DNA of 64,000 nucleotides from Hyphomicrobiales bacterium (GTDB lineage: Bacteria; Pseudomonadota; Alphaproteobacteria; Rhizobiales; Aestuariivirgaceae). Below are positions 60,897 through 64,000 of the stretch, piece after piece; the first letter of the stretch is position 1; the number at the start of each line of letters is the position of its first letter. The notes under the pieces were generated by a model, which saw only the letters and a list, made by a program, of their open reading frames with translations, searched no databases and had not been told where the DNA came from. The stretch lies in assembly GCA_025359045.1 (NCBI GenBank), contig JANYHN010000021.1, positions 124,001-188,000 on the forward strand, written 5' to 3'. A program made the position numbers and the translations under genes.

Positions 60897-63530
60897 TCAG
60901 TTCACCGAGTAGCAAAACTCTCCATTCGTTACATCGACTTTCGCTTCAGTAATCTCCTCACTCGAAATTGCCTTGTTCAATATCTGGCGGCTCAGAGCAG
61001 GCAGGAGTGTGTTGGTGACGATGTTATCCACCATACGGCCGCCGGAGTCTGGGTCGTTGCACATGGACACGATCTTCTCCACCACGGCATCATCATAGAC
61101 AAATTTCGCCTTGTGATTATCTGCGATGCGTTTTCCAATTCGGTTTAATTGTAAGCGCACAATGCCGGCCAGCATATCCCCTGAAAGGGGGTAGTAAGGA
61201 ATTGTAACGATGCGGCCGAGCAGGGCAGGGGGAAAGACTTGCAATAGATCTGGCTTCATGTCTGTCGCCAGCTTTTCGGCATCTGGCCTTTCTGCACCTT
61301 GGGCGGCTGCGTTCATGATTATATCCGTGCCGGCATTTGTGGTGAGGATGATCAACGTGTTTTTGAAATCAATACGACGGCCCGAGCCATCTTCCATCAC
61401 ACCCTTGTCAAAAACCTGAAAGAAAATCTCGTGGACATCTGGGTGGGCTTTTTCCACTTCATCAAGCAGCACCACACTATAAGGTTTCCGGCGCACAGCC
61501 TCCGTGAGACGACCACCCTCGCCATAGCCAACATAGCCTGGAGGTGCACCTTTCAGAGTTGAAACAGAATGGGCCTCTTGGAATTCAGACATGTTGATGG
61601 TGATCATATTCTGCTCGCCACCGTAAAGCGCCTCAGCCAAGGCCAGAGCGGTTTCAGTTTTGCCGACACCTGATGGGCCAGCGAGCATGAACACACCAAT
61701 CGGCTTGTTGGGGTTATCGAGTTTGGCGCGATTGGTCTCAATGCGCTTGGCAATCATAGCGAGACCATGAGACTGACCTATCACCCGCTTGTTTAGCGTC
61801 TCGGCCAGATTGAGAATGGTCTGCACTTCGTCCTTGACCATCTTACCAACAGGAATACCGGTCCATTCCGATACGACAGAAGCCACTGACTGCTCATCGA
61901 CATAGGGATAGATCATGCGCTTTTCGGGATCGATCTCTTCAAGTTTAGCAATGATTGATGTCAGCTTAACGCGGGCCTCATCCGCATTCTCGGCCTTTTC
62001 TATAATGGCTTTGCGATGGGCCATGATTTCATTGACAATGATTTTCTCTGCGGCCCAGTATTTATCGAGCTCTGCCAGTTTGCTTTTTGCATCGCTGATT
62101 GCTGTCGTTACCTCTGCAATGCGCTTATCATCAGCGGCACCAATGTCGCGTTCGCGTTCAAGGGCTCCGAGTTCCTTCTCACGTGCGGAAATCAACACGC
62201 GCGCATCTTCAACAGCCGCTGGTGTTGATGTCTGCGAAACAGCAACACGAGCTGCAGCTGTATCAAGCAAGCTCACGGACTTGTCAGGAAGTTGACGAGA
62301 AGGAATGTAACGGCTTGAGAGTTTAACAGCCGCAACGAGGGCTGCATCCGAGATATGAACTTTATGGTGTTTTTCCATGGGTGCCAAAAGACCCCGCATC
62401 ATATCGCAGCAGCGATCAACATCAGGCTCGCCAATATTTATGGGCTGAAACCGCCTTGTAAGAGCTGGATCTTTTTCGATATGTTGGCGATACTCAGACC
62501 AAGTGGTCGCGGCAATGGTTTTCAAGGTGCCACGCGCCAGAGCTGGCTTGAGAAGATTTGCTGCATCGCCCGTTCCAGCGGCACCACCAGCACCAATCAG
62601 CGTGTGCGCTTCATCAATGAATAAGATGATCGGAATGGGTGAGCTTTGAACCTGATCGATAACGGAGCGCAAACGCTGCTCGAACTCTCCTTTCATTGAA
62701 GCACCAGCCTGCATCAGTCCAATATCAAGCGCGTAAAGTTTGTTGCCACGCAATGGCGGCGGCACTTCGCCTGCTGCAATGCGCTGTGCAAAACCCTCGA
62801 CAACTGCCGTCTTACCGACGCCAGCTTCACCTGTGAGGATGGGATTATTTTGGCGACGACGCATCAACACGTCGATGATCTGGCGGATCTCTTCGTCGCG
62901 TCCGACAATCGGATCCATTTCTCCGGAGGCGGCGCGTTGGGTAAGATCAATAGCAAAGCGGTCCAGCGCTGTTGTGCCTTTGGGGCCTGTCTGCGCGTCA
63001 ACGCCAGCGCCGGGTGCCACAAGGCCCGAGCCATCCATCGGGCGCATGTTTTCTTCGATCGATTGCTGCCATATTACACGGTGTTCGGCGGTAAGAAGCT
63101 CAGCATCGATCAATTTGAATTGTTTCGAGATGCCGTGCATCGTTCGTGACAGTTTGGGCTCTTTCAGCACTGCAGAAAGGATATGTCCTGTGCGAATTTG
63201 GGTTTCGCCGAAAAGCAGCGTCGCGTAGTGCCAGCCGCGATCCAAGGCATCAATGATGTTTTCAGAAATGCCGGGCATTTCAGTCTTGTTTCCCGCAAAT
63301 CCTGACACGACTGCGTTGAGATCGGTAAGCAACTTGGCAAGATCGAGCTTAAAATGATCGACGGTCAGCGCGACGTCACTTCCCGGCATCTGCAACATCT
63401 TCAATAACCAATGTTCAAGTTCCAAGTTACGATTGCCTGCACCCTTGGCGTGACGCAAGGCTTGCATAAAAGTATCGTAGCCGACTTGATTAAGCTTTCC
63501 GGTTACCGTTTCAAGACTGACATCTGCCAT
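60897..63530 (-). CDS. clpV: Type VI secretion ATPase ClpV
   Basis: The 877-residue AAA+ unfoldase recycles the contracted TssB/TssC sheath. It has a ClpN repeat domain (about 1-150), a first ATPase domain (Walker A GEAGVGKT, Walker B LFIDEAHTLIGAG), a middle coiled-coil region (about 430-550), and a second ATPase domain (Walker A GPSGVGKTE, Walker B VVLLDEVEKAHPDV, with GAPPGYVGYGEGGRLTEAVR). It lacks the ClpP-binding loop, as ClpV proteins do. The C-terminus ends EAKVDVTNGEFCYSVN, the sequence echoed in the remnants at 59538 and 59676. The stop of tssG lies 26 bases upstream, so the two are co-transcribed. Confidence 0.97.
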   Translation of the reverse strand: MADVSLETVTGKLNQVGYDTFMQALRHAKGAGNRNLELEHWLLKMLQMPGSDVALTVDHFKLDLAKLLTDLNAVVSGFAGNKTEMPGISENIIDALDRGWHYATLLFGETQIRTGHILSAVLKEPKLSRTMHGISKQFKLIDAELLTAEHRVIWQQSIEENMRPMDGSGLVAPGAGVDAQTGPKGTTALDRFAIDLTQRAASGEMDPIVGRDEEIRQIIDVLMRRRQNNPILTGEAGVGKTAVVEGFAQRIAAGEVPPPLRGNKLYALDIGLMQAGASMKGEFEQRLRSVIDQVQSSPIPIILFIDEAHTLIGAGGAAGTGDAANLLKPALARGTLKTIAATTWSEYRQHIEKDPALTRRFQPINIGEPDVDRCCDMMRGLLAPMEKHHKVHISDAALVAAVKLSSRYIPSRQLPDKSVSLLDTAAARVAVSQTSTPAAVEDARVLISAREKELGALERERDIGAADDKRIAEVTTAISDAKSKLAELDKYWAAEKIIVNEIMAHRKAIIEKAENADEARVKLTSIIAKLEEIDPEKRMIYPYVDEQSVASVVSEWTGIPVGKMVKDEVQTILNLAETLNKRVIGQSHGLAMIAKRIETNRAKLDNPNKPIGVFMLAGPSGVGKTETALALAEALYGGEQNMITINMSEFQEAHSVSTLKGAPPGYVGYGEGGRLTEAVRRKPYSVVLLDEVEKAHPDVHEIFFQVFDKGVMEDGSGRRIDFKNTLIILTTNAGTDIIMNAAAQGAERPDAEKLATDMKPDLLQVFPPALLGRIVTIPYYPLSGDMLAGIVRLQLNRIGKRIADNHKAKFVYDDAVVEKIVSMCNDPDSGGRMVDNIVTNTLLPALSRQILNKAISSEEITEAKVDVTNGEFCYSVN

Positions 63531-63556
63531 GACCTTACCTCACAATTCCCCGTTGA

Positions 63557-64000
63557 TTAATGTTCTGCCGGATGGAACCTGCAATCCCAACGCTTTGCGG
63601 ACAGGTTTGTTTCGGTATTCTTTCCAATCCAGCTTGTCCAACCCAGACGACCAAATCCACCGAGCTGAACCGGCTTGGCTTCGCTTTCGGGCAAGCCGAG
63701 CGTCACATCATAAATCAAAACGCGCCCAATATAAAATTCCACAGCGTCGGCCAACAGTCGGAAGAATTTTCCATCAGGTAGGAAAGCTTCGAATTCCGTC
63801 AGGTTTTTCACAGCGATTCTGATCCTGAACTTGTCGTTTAAGCTGAAAGCAGATCTGCCAATCAAACTGTCTACGCCAAGCCCGCATTTACCCTTGGACA
63901 ATGTCGATTGTTCGTGTTTTTCAAGGGGCAACCAAACGCCTGTGAACTGCTCAACGGCCACGGTTACTTTGAACATCCACGCGATCATGTTCTCCAGTCT
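63557..64000 (-). CDS. tssG: Type VI secretion baseplate protein TssG (partial, 5' end outside window)
   Basis: The frame is open to the window edge at 64000. The 147 visible codons are the C-terminal part of TssG: VEQFTGVWLPL, GRSAFSLNDKFRIRI, FEAFLPDGKFFRLLADAVEF and GRLGWTSWIG match the conserved end of this baseplate wedge component, which works with TssE, TssF and TssK. The rest of the baseplate and sheath operon should lie beyond the window. The stop precedes clpV by 26 bases. Confidence 0.9.
   Translation of the reverse strand, partial: RLENMIAWMFKVTVAVEQFTGVWLPLEKHEQSTLSKGKCGLGVDSLIGRSAFSLNDKFRIRIAVKNLTEFEAFLPDGKFFRLLADAVEFYIGRVLIYDVTLGLPESEAKPVQLGGFGRLGWTSWIGKNTETNLSAKRWDCRFHPAEH

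Noticed and set aside
1..64000. CRISPR array or insertion sequence
   Set aside because: No regularly spaced direct repeats and no transposase-like protein were seen.

Overview
The window looks like chromosomal DNA of an alphaproteobacterium, most likely of the order Hyphomicrobiales (Rhizobiales). The evidence is the hisS-hisZ-hisG operon with a short-form HisG, a tRNA-His with A73 and no encoded G-1, a PleC/DivJ/PdhS-like PAS histidine kinase, and several rhizobial-type binding-protein-dependent sugar transporters. Base composition is about half G+C. No transposase, integrase or CRISPR array is visible. Family assignments were made by reading motifs; no database search was run.

Layout. 1-3248 (minus): the start of an AsmA-like protein and a multi-PAS histidine kinase. 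3400-3476: tRNA-His. 3803-4198: a small secreted-protein frame that looks broken. 4189-15010 (plus): four consecutive DUF11-repeat proteins (329, 176, 346 and 1559 aa), each with a long signal peptide, then a 1165-aa outer-membrane beta-barrel; this is a strong candidate for an undescribed surface structure. 15069-17632: an FMN alpha-hydroxyacid dehydrogenase, a Cys-rich unknown and a fumarylacetoacetase-family enzyme. 17654-21371: the his operon with a clear promoter, a structured leader and a REP-like palindrome pair. 21372-21723: a non-coding stretch holding a four-tetrad G-quadruplex motif that overlaps a hairpin. 21724-22929: a lytic transglycosylase.

22918-32257 is an alpha/beta-galactoside module: an AraC regulator, a binding protein, two permeases, a GH36 alpha-galactosidase, an ATPase and a GH42 beta-galactosidase. 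32254-49047 is a second sugar module of unknown substrate: a GntR/FCD regulator, TIM-barrel isomerase, Gfo/Idh/MocA dehydrogenase, a transporter with two different ATPases, a small membrane protein, PfkB kinase, two SDR dehydrogenases, a RhaM-like mutarotase, a tandem SRPBCC protein, a PEP-hydrolase-family/Tm-1-like pair, a second TIM-barrel isomerase and a DJ-1/PfpI protein. The two ATPases have complementary defects, as expected of a heterodimer with one active and one degenerate ATP site.

49081-64000 is part of a type VI secretion locus (tssA, vgrG, a DUF6931-like gene, clpV and the end of tssG). Between vgrG and clpV lies a run of mostly unknown minus-strand genes. It includes a Tae4-like amidase, a peptidoglycan-binding/HExxH metallopeptidase and up to three small peptidoglycan-binding-domain proteins. 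A 310-bp gap in this run holds two stretches resembling the 3' end of clpV, which points to repeated cassette insertion behind clpV.
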